A stretch of DNA of 64,000 nt from GCA-2728135 sp002728135 (GCA_963997635.1 CAXEND010000009.1:1-64000), one strand, 5' to 3'; positions 52,576 to 62,619 are shown, numbered from the stretch's first letter. Numbers and translations are program-made. The notes: generated by a model not told the origin, from the letters alone.

Positions 52576-53922
52576 TTATTTTAAAGAGATATATATCTCT
52601 GAACGTTCAAGTCTTACAACCACGCAAGGTATTTCTGAAACTTTAAGTGCCACACACGCTCTTTTTGCTGAAAGGAGTTTTAAACCTGAAAATCTTGCTC
52701 TGTATAATACTATTCCATTTTTTAAAGTAACTGATGTTACAGTTGCCACTCCATTCTCTAGGGTTTGAGCAGCAACTCTACCTGCTCGACGGAGTATTCT
52801 TGATGCTGAATTTTCGTTTCTAAAAGCTCCAACCTGAATAGCCCAATGCCCTTCTAATCTGGTCAAGATCGTTTTATCCTTATCATGAATTTGATCAGTT
52901 TCCTTAAGAGTTTTTGCACCTTGCGATAAAGGTCTAAAATGTGGTAACGGCACTTGGGCAACTTTTGAAAGTTTCCTCTCTCGATCATATTCAACTATTC
53001 TAGAAAAACCCTTATCAAGAAGGTCTTTCATATGCCTATCACGTCTCTTCGCAGTCTTCCCTCCAAAAACAACTGCAATGATCCTTCTCCCGCTTCGTTC
53101 TGCAGATGCTACCAGATTAAAACCAGATGACCGTGTGTAACCTGTTTTAATTCCATCAACTCCTCTATAAAACCCTAGTAAATTATTATGATTCTTATGT
53201 TTTATGCCTCTAAAACGAAAGTTCTTAGAAGAGAAGAAATGATAATATTGGGGAAAATCATTGTAAATAGCAACCGCTAGAGTTGCCATATCTCTTGCAG
53301 TAGAAAGTTGGCGTCTATTAGGTAAACCCGAAGCATTTAGAAATGTAGTCTTTTTCATGCCTAAAGACCTAGCCCTAAGAGTCATTTTCTGAGCGAATTC
53401 CCATTCTGTCCCCCCTAACGCCTCAGCTAAAACAGTTGCTACATCATTAGCAGATTTAGTAACTAGTGCTAGAATCGAATGCTTAACTGAAATTGTATCT
53501 CCACGTTTAAGTCCAAGCTTAGAGGGTGTTTGACCTTCTGCACGTTTACTAACTTTGAGACGAGAATTCATTTTTAACCGACCAGTCTCAAGTGCCTCAA
53601 ATGTCATGTAAAGAGTCATGATTTTTGTCAATGATGCTGGAAAGTTTCGTGTGTCTGCATTCCTCGATCTTAAAACTCTTCCATTGTCTGCATCAACAAT
53701 AATTGAAGCATAACCAGCATAACTCTTATTGGACAAAACAAATTGGCTCCCAGCTACTAAAGCAAATGGAATTAGGATAAATATAAATAATTTCAAGCTG
53801 TAGTTCTTCAATGAGATCAAGGCCTCACCCCAGTATATAATTAGATAAAAACAGATAAACGAATCTAATATCCCTACTTTATGGAATAAAAAAGAATCAG
53901 GCGTCAATAAAAGAAAGTTCAT
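52576..53922 (-). CDS. D-alanyl-D-alanine carboxypeptidase with SPOR domain
   Basis: The open frame gives 448 residues of a class A-type penicillin-binding protein (DacA family) that trims peptidoglycan pentapeptides. The active site is Ser97-x-x-Lys100 (PASLTK), with 'SAND' and 'KTGYT' downstream. The C-terminal 80 residues are a SPOR domain ('HWAIQVGAFRNENSASRILR') that binds denuded glycan at septa. The frame begins with 37 unusual residues. Starting at TTG 53811 (MKNYSLKLFIF...) gives a normal signal peptide ending SYA, so the true start may lie there. Confidence 0.9.
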   Translation of the reverse strand: MNFLLLTPDSFLFHKVGILDSFICFYLIIYWGEALISLKNYSLKLFIFILIPFALVAGSQFVLSNKSYAGYASIIVDADNGRVLRSRNADTRNFPASLTKIMTLYMTFEALETGRLKMNSRLKVSKRAEGQTPSKLGLKRGDTISVKHSILALVTKSANDVATVLAEALGGTEWEFAQKMTLRARSLGMKKTTFLNASGLPNRRQLSTARDMATLAVAIYNDFPQYYHFFSSKNFRFRGIKHKNHNNLLGFYRGVDGIKTGYTRSSGFNLVASAERSGRRIIAVVFGGKTAKRRDRHMKDLLDKGFSRIVEYDRERKLSKVAQVPLPHFRPLSQGAKTLKETDQIHDKDKTILTRLEGHWAIQVGAFRNENSASRILRRAGRVAAQTLENGVATVTSVTLKNGIVLYRARFSGLKLLSAKRACVALKVSEIPCVVVRLERSEIYISLK

Positions 53923-53948
53923 TCATAATAAATTATGACCACAATTCA

Positions 53949-55361
53949 CTAATTTATAACTTTTTCACAATGAAGAATTGCCTCATTCGGGCATGCTTTT
54001 TCATATGCTGCAGCTGCACTAATGACCTTTAAATCATCAAAGTTATTGCCTATAATTTGCATACTTACAGGCAGTCCATCATCGGCAAGGCCACATGGAA
54101 TACTGGCAGCTGGTTGCCCTGTCAGGTTAAATGGGTAAGTAAATGGACTCAAATCGTCCCAATTACATCCTCCCGATATAATCCTGTGATCATTTTTATG
54201 CATTAATGCAGTTGTAGGCATCGTTGGGGTAATAAGCAAATCATATTTTTCATGAAAAGAGCGCATGCTTGATGTTAATTCAGCTCTAGCATTGGAGGCT
54301 TCTAAAAAATCAGTCAAGGTTATTTTCTCTCCGATTTTGGAAACCTGACAAAGACCAGGCTCTATGAGCAATTTTTGTTTATTTGTAAAGTTTCGAAGTA
54401 AACTTGCAGCCCCCACATACCAGTGTTTTCTGAATATTTCTTGAGGATTACTAAAAGCAGGATTTACTATCTCAACTCTAGCACCAAGCGACTTAAATAC
54501 TTCTACAGCTTCTTCTACCTTGCGCGCGACACATAAATCAACACTCGCATAGCCCAAATCAGGGCTGTAAGCGATACGTAATCCATTAACACCAGAATTT
54601 AGAGAATAGATATAATCTAACTGCTGATATGGTAAAGAGAAGATATCTCTATTATCAGGTTTACTAATTATCTCTAACATAGCAGCTGCATCTGAAACAC
54701 TTGTACTTATAGGGCCTACATGAGCTAACGAACCAAAGGGACTTGGGGGATATAGTGGTATTCGGCCGGCACTTGCTTTGAATCCAAAAACACCACAATA
54801 AGCTGCCGGTATACGTATTGATCCACCTCCATCAGTGCCAAGATGCATTAGCCCTATCCTTAATGCTGCAGCAACAGCAGCACCTCCGCTTGACCCACCA
54901 GGGGTTCTCTCTAAACACCAAGGGTTCAGAGTTACCCCTGTCAGGTGACTATCGGTGAGAGCCTTCCAGCCAAATTCAGGGGTAGTCGTTTTCCCAATTA
55001 GAATAGCCCCGTTCTCATTTAGTCTTTGAACACAAGGTGCATCTTCATCCCAAACTTGATCTTTATCAATGAGTAAAGAACCTCTTAAAGTGGGCCATCC
55101 CTTTGTTAGAATAAGGTCCTTACACGAATAAGGGATCCCATCGAGTAAACTTTTTGGCTCTCTGTTTGACCAACGTTTTGTTGATTCATACGCAGCTTTC
55201 AATGATTTATCAGGATCCCAAAAACAGAAAGCATTACAAGCTATATCGAGCTCTTCTAATCTTGCAAGAGTGTTTTCAACTACATCTATAGGTGTCAAAT
55301 TACCTGATGCATATAACTTGTTTATTTGCATTATATTCTTTGTGGAAAGTTCATTAATCAT
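53949..55361 (-). CDS. Amidase-signature family protein
   Basis: The 470-residue hydrolase has the Ser-cisSer-Lys triad as Lys81 (SCKDL), Ser157 (TPGGSSGG) and Ser181 (DGGGSIRIP), with 'GQPAASIPCGLADDGLPVSMQIIGNNFDD' at the C terminus. It is of the AtzF/GatA-like kind rather than close to the nitrile-linked amidase at 4543. No signal peptide is seen, so it should be cytosolic. It lies in a tight operon with galU, ugd and a phosphomannomutase upstream and a D-Ala-D-Ala carboxypeptidase downstream. The substrate is unknown. Confidence 0.87.
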   Translation of the reverse strand: MINELSTKNIMQINKLYASGNLTPIDVVENTLARLEELDIACNAFCFWDPDKSLKAAYESTKRWSNREPKSLLDGIPYSCKDLILTKGWPTLRGSLLIDKDQVWDEDAPCVQRLNENGAILIGKTTTPEFGWKALTDSHLTGVTLNPWCLERTPGGSSGGAAVAAALRIGLMHLGTDGGGSIRIPAAYCGVFGFKASAGRIPLYPPSPFGSLAHVGPISTSVSDAAAMLEIISKPDNRDIFSLPYQQLDYIYSLNSGVNGLRIAYSPDLGYASVDLCVARKVEEAVEVFKSLGARVEIVNPAFSNPQEIFRKHWYVGAASLLRNFTNKQKLLIEPGLCQVSKIGEKITLTDFLEASNARAELTSSMRSFHEKYDLLITPTMPTTALMHKNDHRIISGGCNWDDLSPFTYPFNLTGQPAASIPCGLADDGLPVSMQIIGNNFDDLKVISAAAAYEKACPNEAILHCEKVIN

Positions 55362-55368
55362 GATTTTA

Positions 55369-56775
55369 CTAAATCAAATCTGGTAAAGTAACTTTACTTT
55401 TCGAGAGATAATACAATAATTCTGACTTGATCTCTCTTAATGTCTGAATATCTTTCGCTTCACAGCGTGCTACTAGTACTGGCTGGGTGTTTGATGCACG
55501 TAACAACCACCAGCCTCCATCTTTAGTGACTCTAACACCATCTATACTTAATACATCTGCACCATTTTTTTCTAGATTTCTAGCCACTTCTGAAACTACT
55601 GTGAACTTTTGATCATCTGGGCAATCAAATCTAATTTCTGGTGTATTAACTAACTTAGGTAAACTATCGTATAGTTGACTCAAGGAGCTATTTGAATTTT
55701 TCAACATGGCTAACAATCTCAGTGCAGTATAAATAGCATCATCAAAACCAAACCAGTGATCGTTAAAAAATATGTGCCCACTCATTTCCCCTGCTAAAGG
55801 AGCAGACAGTTCAAGCATTTTATCCTTTATGCATGAATGACCAGTTTTCCATATAATTGGCATTCCTCCTAAACGCGAGATTTCTTCAAAAACTACCTGG
55901 CTTGATTTAACATCAGCTATAATACTTCCACCTGGATAATCAACCAATACGTCTCTAGCTAGAAGTGCCAGCAATTGATCACCCCAAATTATTCTCCCTA
56001 ATTCATCTATGACACCAATTCGATCCCCATCACCATCAAAAGCAAAACCTAAATCGTAGTTCTTCTGTTTAACAATACTTATAATTTCATTAAGGTTTTC
56101 AGGTATTGTTGGATCTGGATGATGGGATGGAAATGCACCGTCTATTGACCCATTAACTAATATATGCTGACCAGGTAGACGGTCTATTAGAGTCTTTATT
56201 ATTTCTGCAGTTGCACCATGTCCAGGATCCCAAACAACCTTATTCGGCAATAAAGAACCACATAAATTCAATAAGGATTCAATATACGCACCAGATAAGT
56301 CTTTCTTAACAATACTGCCCTTACCCTCTAGAAAATCCTGTCTTTCAACAATCACACCAAGTTCTTTGATAGAAGGTCCATAAAAAGGCTTGCCATCGAC
56401 AACAAATTTAAAACCATTAAATTCAGGGGGGTTATGAGATCCTGTGATCATTATTCCTGCATTAGAGGCCAAATATTCCACAGTAAAATATAGAAGTGGT
56501 GTAGGTCCACATCCAATTTCTATGACCTCACAACCTGATACGCATAAACCTTCGCAAAGAAAGGATGAAAACAAGGGAGAACTATGACGTCCATCATAAG
56601 CTACTACAATCTTAGGTGCAGTAATTTTATATTTTTTATTTAAAATAGTCGCCATGGCACGACCAATTACGAAAGCATCATTTTCCGTAAGAGTTTGACC
56701 AACCAATCCTCTTATATCATATTCACGTAATATAGAGGGGGCTAGTTTATATTCACTCTTATTAAGACTAACCAT
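55369..56775 (-). CDS. Phosphomannomutase/phosphoglucomutase
   Basis: The 468-residue alpha-D-phosphohexomutase interconverts 6- and 1-phosphates of mannose or glucose. The catalytic serine loop 'GIMITGSHNPPEFNGFK', the metal loop 'FAFDGDGDRIGVID', 'EMSGHIFF' for sugar binding and the phosphate-binding 'RASNTQPVLVARCEA' are all intact. It follows ugd by nine bases and fits a UDP-glucose/GDP-mannose precursor operon (AlgC-like). Confidence 0.93.
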   Translation of the reverse strand: MVSLNKSEYKLAPSILREYDIRGLVGQTLTENDAFVIGRAMATILNKKYKITAPKIVVAYDGRHSSPLFSSFLCEGLCVSGCEVIEIGCGPTPLLYFTVEYLASNAGIMITGSHNPPEFNGFKFVVDGKPFYGPSIKELGVIVERQDFLEGKGSIVKKDLSGAYIESLLNLCGSLLPNKVVWDPGHGATAEIIKTLIDRLPGQHILVNGSIDGAFPSHHPDPTIPENLNEIISIVKQKNYDLGFAFDGDGDRIGVIDELGRIIWGDQLLALLARDVLVDYPGGSIIADVKSSQVVFEEISRLGGMPIIWKTGHSCIKDKMLELSAPLAGEMSGHIFFNDHWFGFDDAIYTALRLLAMLKNSNSSLSQLYDSLPKLVNTPEIRFDCPDDQKFTVVSEVARNLEKNGADVLSIDGVRVTKDGGWWLLRASNTQPVLVARCEAKDIQTLREIKSELLYYLSKSKVTLPDLI

Positions 56776-56784
56776 TAGACTTGT

Positions 56785-58119
56785 TTATTTTTCTGTCTTT
56801 GGCAAAACATCTGGCCTTCCAATGCTATAATAGTAGAAACCTTCTTCTGACATTTCTTCTGGCCTATATATATTCCTAAAATCTACTAATATTGGTTCCT
56901 TTAAAAGAAGTTTGATACGTTTTAAATCAAGAGCCCTAAACTCATTCCACTCCGTAATAATTGTAACTACATTTGCATCAACCATCGCTTCGTAAGCTGT
57001 ACTACACCAAGTTACATCATCAATTATTGATTTAGCCTCTTCCATACCCTCAGGATCATATACCTTAACATTCGCTCCCCTTACAACCAAATCACGGATA
57101 ATATCAAGACTTGGACTTTCTCTAATATCGTCCGTATTTGGTTTGAAAGTAACACCCAAAACTGCAATTGATTTACCATCTATACTCCCATCACATGCAG
57201 CTACTATTCGACCTGACATCTGTGCCTTCCTATCCTCATTAACTTTAACTACAGCATTAACAATATGGCTTGGAGTATTATTATCTTCAGCGATACGGAC
57301 AAGTGCTCGTGTATCTTTTGGAAAGCATGACCCCCCAAAACCAGGGCCAGCATTAAGAAATTTTTCGCCAATCCGACCGTCAAGCCCAATACCCTTAGCA
57401 ACGTCCTGAATGTTAGCACCAAGAACTTCGCATAAATTTGCAATCTCATTTATGAACGAAATTTTTGTAGCAAGAAAAGTATTTGCAGCATATTTTATAA
57501 GTTCAGCAGTTTTAGTGTCAGTAAAAATAATTGGTGTTTCACGAATAAATAATGGCCTATATAAAGCAGACATTAATTCTTTGGCACGATCAGAATCAAG
57601 CCCTACTACTACACGATCAGGCCTCAAAAAATCGTCAATAGCAGAACCTTCACGTAAGAATTCTGGATTGGATACAACATCAAAATTAGCATCTGGCCGC
57701 ATTCTTTTGATAATCTGTGAAATTTTCTCACCAGTCCCAACTGGGACTGTACTTTTTGTTACTATCACAGTGTAATTATTGATTGACTCCGCAACCTCCT
57801 CGGCAGCAGCCCAAACATAAGATAAATCTGCGTGACCATCTCCACGCCGGCTTGGGGTACCCACAGCTAACATTACAATATCAGCTTTTGAAACAGCATC
57901 TTTTAGATCGGTGGTAAATGTGAGTCTTCCAGAACGTGTATTATTTTCAACTAATGCGTCTAAACCAGGTTCATATATAGGAATATGTCCCTCTATTAAA
58001 CCTCTGATCTTTTCGTCTATCCTATCAACACAGGTGACATTTATACCAAATTCTGAGAAACACGCAGCAGATACCAGACCAACGTAACCAGTTCCTATCA
58101 TGGCCACTTTCATAAGCAA
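56785..58119 (-). CDS. ugd: UDP-glucose 6-dehydrogenase
   Basis: The 444-residue enzyme oxidises UDP-glucose to UDP-glucuronate. Seen motifs are 'AMIGTGYVGLVSAACFSEFG' (6-25), 'VIVTKSTVPVGTG', the active-site Cys in 'GPGFGGSCFPKDT' and 'GVTFKPNTDDIRESPSLDI'. Met3 (MKVAMIG) is an alternative start. It lies between galU and the phosphohexomutase and supplies acidic sugar for surface polysaccharide. Confidence 0.95.
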   Translation of the reverse strand: MLMKVAMIGTGYVGLVSAACFSEFGINVTCVDRIDEKIRGLIEGHIPIYEPGLDALVENNTRSGRLTFTTDLKDAVSKADIVMLAVGTPSRRGDGHADLSYVWAAAEEVAESINNYTVIVTKSTVPVGTGEKISQIIKRMRPDANFDVVSNPEFLREGSAIDDFLRPDRVVVGLDSDRAKELMSALYRPLFIRETPIIFTDTKTAELIKYAANTFLATKISFINEIANLCEVLGANIQDVAKGIGLDGRIGEKFLNAGPGFGGSCFPKDTRALVRIAEDNNTPSHIVNAVVKVNEDRKAQMSGRIVAACDGSIDGKSIAVLGVTFKPNTDDIRESPSLDIIRDLVVRGANVKVYDPEGMEEAKSIIDDVTWCSTAYEAMVDANVVTIITEWNEFRALDLKRIKLLLKEPILVDFRNIYRPEEMSEEGFYYYSIGRPDVLPKTEK

Positions 58120-58161
58120 TAACCTCAGCTATTTTGTTAGTATATAAATCGCTTTATCAAA

Positions 58162-59043
58162 TCAAATACGAGAATTGAAATCTCTCAATATATTTGCAAT
58201 CTCATCACGTAAATCCTCTCTATCCATGGCTAAGGAAATATTTGCCTCAATAAGGCCGGGTTTACTTCCACAATCAAAACGCTGTCCCTTACACCTTAAA
58301 CCGTATAAATTTATATCTTCAATTAAATCAGATAAAGAATTGGTAAGTTGTATTTCACCACCAATGGAACTCTTCTCTTGACCCAGTAGCCCAAATATTT
58401 GTGGCTGAATAATATATCGTCCGATAATAGATAGATTTGAAGGTGCATCTTGAGGTAATGGTTTTTCTATCATTCTATCTATTTTAACGACTTTTCCGTC
58501 GTCTTCTGAATAAGAAACGATCCCATATTTATAGCTTTTCTCAATAGGTATTTCGCCTAAGCCTATTACACATCCCCCACGTTCCTCATAAACTCTTATA
58601 AGTTGTAACAAACATGGAGTTTTTGAACAAAAAAGTTCATCGGGTAAAATCACAGCAAAGGGATCATCACCAACTAAATGTCTGGCACACCAAATTGCAT
58701 GCCCGAGCCCCAAAGAATCACTTTGTCGAGTAAAAGAAAATGTAAGATTTTTCAACCCACTTTCTTCATCTAGATTATTATCTTTATATTCTAATACTTT
58801 GTTTTTAAAGTATTCTTCCACATAATCTTCAATGCTACTTTTACCCTTCCTAGTAATGAATATAAACTCCTCAATACCAGATAACCTCGCCTCCTCAAGT
58901 GCATAATCTATTAATGGCCTATCGACAACAGGCAGCATCTCCTTAGGAGTTGCTAGTGTTGCGGGATAAAAACGCTTACCCAGACCACCTACAGGGAAGA
59001 TAGCTTTCTTAATTGAACGAGTCATATTATCTTGTTCCATCAA
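58162..59043 (-). CDS. galU: UTP-glucose-1-phosphate uridylyltransferase
   Basis: The 293-residue enzyme makes UDP-glucose. It has 'AIFPVGGLGKRFYPATLATPKEMLPVVDRPLIDYALEEA' (in two parts, 13-50), 'QSDSLGLGHAIWCARHLVGDDPFAVILPDELF' and 'DRMIEKPLPQDAPSNL', typical of bacterial GalU. Met7 (MTRSIKKA) may be the true start. It is the first gene of the galU-ugd-mutase-amidase-carboxypeptidase run on the minus strand. Confidence 0.95.
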   Translation of the reverse strand: MMEQDNMTRSIKKAIFPVGGLGKRFYPATLATPKEMLPVVDRPLIDYALEEARLSGIEEFIFITRKGKSSIEDYVEEYFKNKVLEYKDNNLDEESGLKNLTFSFTRQSDSLGLGHAIWCARHLVGDDPFAVILPDELFCSKTPCLLQLIRVYEERGGCVIGLGEIPIEKSYKYGIVSYSEDDGKVVKIDRMIEKPLPQDAPSNLSIIGRYIIQPQIFGLLGQEKSSIGGEIQLTNSLSDLIEDINLYGLRCKGQRFDCGSKPGLIEANISLAMDREDLRDEIANILRDFNSRI

Positions 59044-59138
59044 TTATTTCGTATTTTATGAATTTAAAAAGACAGATTATCTGAGGGGCACCTGCCTGTC
59101 ACTAGCTACTGTTACCTTATACCTAATAGCAGTATGGG

Positions 59139-59597
59139 TTAATCTTTTAGCAATAGATCTTTTGCTCTATTAATTTGTGATGCTAGATATTTAGACCCTC
59201 CTTGGTCTGGGTGGACCTTCTTTAGTAATTCTTTGTGCGCCGCCTTAATATCTGCATCAGAAGCATCTTTATCTAATCCTAAAATCTCCAAAGCTTGTTC
59301 TCTATTCATATTATTATCACTAAAATCATTTATGTTTTCAGTTTCTTTATGGTCGCTTTGTTCTGCTCCTCTGTAAGTAGAAGCTACTATTGAAGGAATC
59401 AAAGAAAAAGCAATTGGTATTATAGAAAAATACACCTTACCCGTTACACCAAGAAATATTGCCACGCCTACACATAAAAAAATAAACAACAATTTGAGAA
59501 TTCTAGCGATTCTACTAGCACGAGCATTAACAAACCAACGACTTATTATCACAACAACAACTAGTAAGAGAATACCTACAACTACATAATATAACAA
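59139..59597 (-). CDS. Membrane-anchored J-domain protein
   Basis: The 152-residue protein has an N-terminal membrane helix (about 2-23), a second hydrophobic stretch (about 35-70) and a C-terminal J domain (about 98-152) with the essential HPD in 'KKVHPDQGGSKYLASQINRAKDLLL'. This architecture matches the TIM14/Pam18-like DnaJ proteins of alphaproteobacteria. It would stimulate DnaK at the inner membrane; the client is unknown. Confidence 0.87.
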   Translation of the reverse strand: MLYYVVVGILLLVVVVIISRWFVNARASRIARILKLLFIFLCVGVAIFLGVTGKVYFSIIPIAFSLIPSIVASTYRGAEQSDHKETENINDFSDNNMNREQALEILGLDKDASDADIKAAHKELLKKVHPDQGGSKYLASQINRAKDLLLKD

Positions 59598-59676
59598 AGA
59601 ACTATTCCTTAGTTATTATAAAACATTAATCAGTCACACTATTTAAAATACTTCAATATAACTCAACCATCATTAA

Positions 59677-60102
59677 TTAAAACAACCCTAGACGCCTTAA
59701 CTCTATAGCTAAAGATTCTGGAAGATCGTATGGGATTTGATTTCCATTCACCTCCAGGTCAGGAGGGGACTGCTCTTTTGATAAGTAACGCCAACCTTGG
59801 TGAGGCCTCCTAGGAGTTGGGATAGTTGGACACAATATACTATCTAAAATTATTTTAATTTTTTTTTTATTCTTACTTTCTGAGCTCTTATCTTCTATAC
59901 TCAGGATTCTTTGCCTTGCCCTAATCTCACGCTTAATAATCCAGTACATTGAACCGCCAGCTAAGATTTCATCAGCACGACGAGGGGCTAAACTTGTTAA
60001 GCTCAAAACACGGCCAAATCTTTTCTTACATTCAATTTGTTTACACTTAAGCTGCTCAATATTTTCAACACCTACAGCGTATTTAACAATATTCAATACC
60101 AT
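59677..60102 (-). CDS. DUF1489 family protein
   Basis: From ATG 60102 the product is 141 residues, beginning MVLNIVKYAVGVENIEQLK. It has DUF1489 landmarks 'PRRADEILAGGSMYWIIKREIRARQRIL' and 'PTPRRPHQGWRYLSKEQSPPDL', a family found mainly in alphaproteobacteria with unknown function. An upstream in-frame start at 60198 would overlap the liuC gene and add sequence without family character. It begins 17 bases after liuC ends. Confidence 0.88.
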   Translation of the reverse strand: MVLNIVKYAVGVENIEQLKCKQIECKKRFGRVLSLTSLAPRRADEILAGGSMYWIIKREIRARQRILSIEDKSSESKNKKKIKIILDSILCPTIPTPRRPHQGWRYLSKEQSPPDLEVNGNQIPYDLPESLAIELRRLGLF

Positions 60103-60118
60103 AACATCCGCACTAAGA

Positions 60119-60904
60119 TTAGTTCCAATCTGCTTTTCGCTTTTCTTGGAATGCCAAGAGTCCCTCCTGCCCCTCTTCAGAAACTCGGACCCTTGCAATT
60201 CTTTGAGCTAGTTCTTCCTTCAATTCTGGATCAAATACTCTCCCCCTAGATAATCTCACCAGCATTTTTGCCTCTCTTTGGGCTTTAGGGCCACCCTGCA
60301 TTAGTAAGTGAATATATTCTTCCGCTTTTATATAAAGATCATCATTTCTCACTACATCCTGCACAAGCCCTATTTGACAAGCCTGATCTGCAGAGAATCT
60401 TTCTCCTGTTAAAAAATAACGCCTTGCATAACTCTCACCTATTTTGTTTATAACAAAAGGACTAATCACTGAAGGAATAACGCCAACACGAACCTCTGAT
60501 ATGGCAAAAAATGCTGTTTCAACCGCAATAGCTATATCAGTTGCTGCCACCAAACCGACCCCACCGCCCAATGTACCTCCCTGCACCAAAGAAATTGTCG
60601 GCTTGGATAAATTATCAAGAGCTTCAAGTAAATTTGCAAGTGACTCAGCATCTTCTTTGTTATCTTTTTCAGATGCCATGCCCATTCTTTTCATCCACTT
60701 TATGTCGGCACCTGCACAAAAACTTTTTCCTTCTGCGGCAATAACAACAACACGAACCTTTTGATTATTTTCTATTGTAGTAATTACTTTAAAGAGACTA
60801 GAAACAAATTCACCATCAAATGCGTTATGAGCATCTGGACGGTTAAAAGTAATTTTCGCAACTCCTCTTTGGTCAATATCAAACAATATAAGATTTTGAG
60901 TCAT
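60119..60904 (-). CDS. liuC: Methylglutaconyl-CoA hydratase-like enoyl-CoA hydratase
   Basis: The 261-residue crotonase has 'GKSFCAGADIKWMKRMG' (about 60-76) and 'VQGGTLGGGVGLVAATDIAIAVETAFFAISEVRVGVIPSVISPFV' (in parts), ending 'EEGQEGLLAFQEKRKADW'. Glu in the active-site loop is kept. Together with the adjacent methylcrotonoyl-CoA carboxylase gene this indicates the leucine degradation step from methylglutaconyl-CoA to HMG-CoA. Confidence 0.88.
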   Translation of the reverse strand: MTQNLILFDIDQRGVAKITFNRPDAHNAFDGEFVSSLFKVITTIENNQKVRVVVIAAEGKSFCAGADIKWMKRMGMASEKDNKEDAESLANLLEALDNLSKPTISLVQGGTLGGGVGLVAATDIAIAVETAFFAISEVRVGVIPSVISPFVINKIGESYARRYFLTGERFSADQACQIGLVQDVVRNDDLYIKAEEYIHLLMQGGPKAQREAKMLVRLSRGRVFDPELKEELAQRIARVRVSEEGQEGLLAFQEKRKADWN

Positions 60905-60919
60905 ATATTAATCTCTTAA

Positions 60920-62524
60920 TTACATTCTAAATACACCAAAACTGGTTTTTCTAATTAATTGGCTCCTAGCAACTTTTAAAGCCCGTGCTAGAACATATCT
61001 TGTATCTTTAGGATCAATGATACCATCATCCCACAAACGTGCGGATGAATAATAAGGGCTACCCTGTTTGTCATATTGAGTAATGATTGGTTCTTTAAAT
61101 TTATCCTCTTCCTTTTGCGACCAAGTAATTCCATCACCCTCTAACTTATCACGGCGAATGTGAGCTAGTACACTAGCAGCTTGTTCACCACCCATGACCG
61201 ATATTCTCGCATTTGGCCACATCCATAAAAATCTTGGTTGGAATGCACGACCACACATACCATAATTACCAGCACCAAAACTACCCCCAATAATCACTGT
61301 AAATTTTGGTACTTCTGCACAAGCTACAGCCATTACTAACTTTGCACCATCCTTAGCTATACCTCCATGCTCATATCGTTTTCCTACCATAAAACCTGCA
61401 ATATTCTGCAAAAAAACAATTGGAATTCCTCTTTGACAACAAAGCTGAATAAAGTGCACACCCTTCAATGCAGACTCTGAAAACAAGATTCCATTATTTG
61501 CTAAAATGCCAACTAAATTTCCATCAATATTAGCAAATACACATACCAATGTTTTTCCATAACGAGGCTTAAACTCATCAAATTTGGCATCATCTACTAA
61601 CCTGACAATTACTTCCCTTACATCAAACATTTTTCGAAGGTTACTTGGAACTACACCATAAATTTCATCCTCTTCAAAAAGCGTATTTGACTGAATAACG
61701 TTATTTTCAACATCATTATATTGTCTGAGTCGACTGACTATATTTCTAGCTTTATCAATTGCATCTTTATCATTATCTGCCAAATGATCAGCAACACCCG
61801 AAATACGAGTATGCACGTCTGCCCCACCAAGTTCCTCAGAAGAGACTTCTTCACCAGTAGCTGCCTTAACAAGAGGGGGGCCACCTAGAAAAATTGTTCC
61901 CTGATCCTTGACTATAATAGTCTCATCCGACATAGCCGGCACATAGGCTCCACCTGCTGTACATGAACCCATTACAACTGCTAATTGTGGAATTCCTTCT
62001 CTGGACATAATAGCTTGATTATAAAAAATTCTTCCAAAGTGATCCCTATCTGGGAAAACCTTATCCTGATGGGGTAAGTTTGCTCCGCCTGAGTCAACAA
62101 TATAAATACAAGGCAACATATTTTCTGATGCGATTTCTTGAGCCCTTAGGTGTTTCTTAACCGTCATAGGGAAATACGTACCTCCCTTTACAGTAGGATC
62201 GTTTGCAATAATCATACAATCTATGCCTGAAACTTTGCCTATACCGGTAATTAATCCAGCCCCCGGGGCAACACCATCGTACATTTCGTACGCTGCTAAA
62301 TGCGATAATTCTAAAAAATGTGAATTCTGATCTATAAGATTATTAATTCTATCTCTGGGAAGAAGTCGGCCAAGTTGCGAATGTCGATCTTGTGCAACTT
62401 TTCCTCCTCCTAAACGTACTTTTTCTAACTTGTCATTTAAAATATTCACAAGCTCGGACATAGCACTTTTATTATCTACAAATTCCTTAGAATTTTTATT
62501 TATTTTAGAATCAAAAACCTTCAT
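60920..62524 (-). CDS. liuB: Methylcrotonoyl-CoA carboxylase carboxyltransferase (beta) subunit
   Basis: The 534-residue protein is a biotin-dependent carboxyltransferase. It shows 'RLGGGKVAQDRHSQLGRLLPRDRI', 'GVAPGAGLITGIGKVSGIDCMIIANDPTVKGGTYFPMTVKKHLRAQEIA' (in parts), 'GEQAASVLAHI' and 'RLWDDGIIDPKDTRYVLARAL'. These are characteristic of MccB/LiuB. The biotin-carrying alpha subunit (liuD) and isovaleryl-CoA dehydrogenase (liuA) are not in this window. It is 15 bases upstream of liuC. Confidence 0.93.
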   Translation of the reverse strand: MKVFDSKINKNSKEFVDNKSAMSELVNILNDKLEKVRLGGGKVAQDRHSQLGRLLPRDRINNLIDQNSHFLELSHLAAYEMYDGVAPGAGLITGIGKVSGIDCMIIANDPTVKGGTYFPMTVKKHLRAQEIASENMLPCIYIVDSGGANLPHQDKVFPDRDHFGRIFYNQAIMSREGIPQLAVVMGSCTAGGAYVPAMSDETIIVKDQGTIFLGGPPLVKAATGEEVSSEELGGADVHTRISGVADHLADNDKDAIDKARNIVSRLRQYNDVENNVIQSNTLFEEDEIYGVVPSNLRKMFDVREVIVRLVDDAKFDEFKPRYGKTLVCVFANIDGNLVGILANNGILFSESALKGVHFIQLCCQRGIPIVFLQNIAGFMVGKRYEHGGIAKDGAKLVMAVACAEVPKFTVIIGGSFGAGNYGMCGRAFQPRFLWMWPNARISVMGGEQAASVLAHIRRDKLEGDGITWSQKEEDKFKEPIITQYDKQGSPYYSSARLWDDGIIDPKDTRYVLARALKVARSQLIRKTSFGVFRM

Positions 62525-62619
62525 ATAAACCTCTAATATTTACTATTCCTAACTTACATTCTAATGGTTAGTATTTAAACAATTCTTTAACATGCCAATT
62601 ATAATTACTGAAATTAGAT

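Noticed and set aside
60103..60198. Long N-terminal extension of the DUF1489 protein
   Set aside because: It would overlap liuC and reads as an out-of-frame shadow; the family starts at MVLNIVKY.
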